From an uncultured beta proteobacterium (lineage in GTDB: Bacteria; Pseudomonadota; Gammaproteobacteria; Burkholderiales; Burkholderiaceae): a stretch of 14,247 bases of DNA. The position numbers and the translations under genes are program-made. Location of the stretch: NCBI GenBank assembly GCA_903843315.1, contig CAIMPQ010000097.1, forward strand, positions 1 through 14,247. The letters are read 5' to 3'. The notes under the pieces are model-generated. The model saw only the letters and a list, made by a program, of their open reading frames with translations, was not told where the DNA came from and ran no database searches. Every line of letters begins with the position of its first letter. The stretch's first letter is position 1. Of this stretch, positions 13,927 through 14,247 are shown piece after piece.

Positions 13927-14247
13927 TTATGGAGAAATGGCAATCTGGGTCAAACCCATTGTTTCAGGCAAACCAAACATGAGATTCATACATTGAACGC
14001 CCTGGCCCGAAGATCCTTTCACCAAATTGTCTTCCACCACCAAAATAACCAAAGTATCACCACCCCCTGGACGATGGATTGCAATCCGAATACCATTGCT
14101 ACCGCGTACTGAACGAGTCTCTGGGTGGCTGCCAGCAGGCATCACATCGACAAAAGGTTCATCCTTATAGAAGTTTTCATATAGCTTTTGAAAATCGATA
14201 TTCAGACCGGCTTCAGTTAAGCGCACATACAAGGTCGAATGAATACC
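13927..14247 (-). CDS. argC: N-acetyl-gamma-glutamyl-phosphate reductase ArgC, C-terminal 106 residues (gene continues past the right edge)
   Basis: ArgC reduces N-acetylglutamyl phosphate to the semialdehyde with NADPH, the third step of arginine synthesis. The frame is open through the right edge: reading from 14247 the residues start GIHSTLYVRL, where GI-x-ATLY-type sequence is conserved in ArgC, so the TTG at 14232 is an internal leucine codon, not a start. The family-typical end is present: FVDVMPAGSHPETRSVRGSN, then LVKGSSGQGVQCMNLMFGLP and ETMGL, followed by a short tail. The catalytic cysteine and NADPH domain lie outside the window. It is followed by erpA on the same strand after 68 bases. 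Confidence 0.93.
   Translation of the reverse strand, partial: GIHSTLYVRLTEAGLNIDFQKLYENFYKDEPFVDVMPAGSHPETRSVRGSNGIRIAIHRPGGGDTLVILVVEDNLVKGSSGQGVQCMNLMFGLPETMGLTQIAISP

Noticed and set aside
14230..14232. TTG as a start codon of a short 101-residue protein
   Set aside because: The frame continues to the window edge with ArgC-like residues GIHSTLYVRL, so it is an internal leucine codon of a cut gene.
1..14247. Mobile elements, CRISPR arrays, tRNAs, phage or defence genes
   Set aside because: No tandem repeats with spacers, no terminal repeats with transposase, no cloverleaf candidate and no defence-like gene were seen; nearly every base is in a recognised housekeeping gene.

Overview
The window reads as ordinary chromosomal DNA of a betaproteobacterium in the Burkholderiaceae, most likely Polynucleobacter or a close relative. 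The reasons are the gene order (lptD divergent from amgK-murU-pepP-ubiH, then dusB-fis-purH-ruvCAB, with anmK, erpA and argC nearby), the short betaproteobacterial form of Fis, and a moderate, rather AT-leaning base composition that is low for larger-genome Burkholderiales. The genus is inferred from overall impression; no search was run. Fifteen protein genes cover almost the whole window. I see no tRNA, rRNA, insertion sequence, phage gene or CRISPR array.

Layout. (1) Positions 1-1029, minus strand: N-terminal part of lptD, the outer-membrane LPS translocon, cut by the left edge. (2) Positions 1063-5304, plus strand: amgK, murU, pepP and ubiH, tightly packed, with murU/pepP and pepP/ubiH overlapping. 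(3) Positions 5447-10621, plus strand: dusB, fis, purH, ruvC, ruvA, ruvB, after a 142-base gap. (4) Positions 10633-12253, minus strand: tyrS followed by a small NTF2-like gene. (5) Positions 12330-13457, plus strand: anmK, divergent from tyrS. (6) Positions 13484-14247, minus strand: argC (cut by the right edge) followed by erpA.

Functional themes. AnmK, AmgK and MurU are three enzymes of the MurQ-independent route that returns anhydro-MurNAc to UDP-MurNAc, so cell-wall recycling is encoded at both ends of the window, one end beside the LPS assembly gene lptD. RuvA, RuvB and RuvC form the complete Holliday-junction branch-migration and resolution machine. dusB-fis joins a tRNA-modification enzyme to a nucleoid protein, as in many proteobacteria. 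The remaining genes serve ubiquinone, purine and arginine synthesis, Fe-S delivery and tRNA-Tyr charging.

I looked for an undescribed system and did not find one. The points worth a second look are smaller: a missing N-terminal cysteine in LptD, an altered FAD-binding motif in UbiH, an armless Fis with a histidine at a DNA-contact position, an uncharacterised NTF2-like gene one base behind tyrS, a compact divergent lptD/amgK promoter region, and several intergenic inverted repeats.
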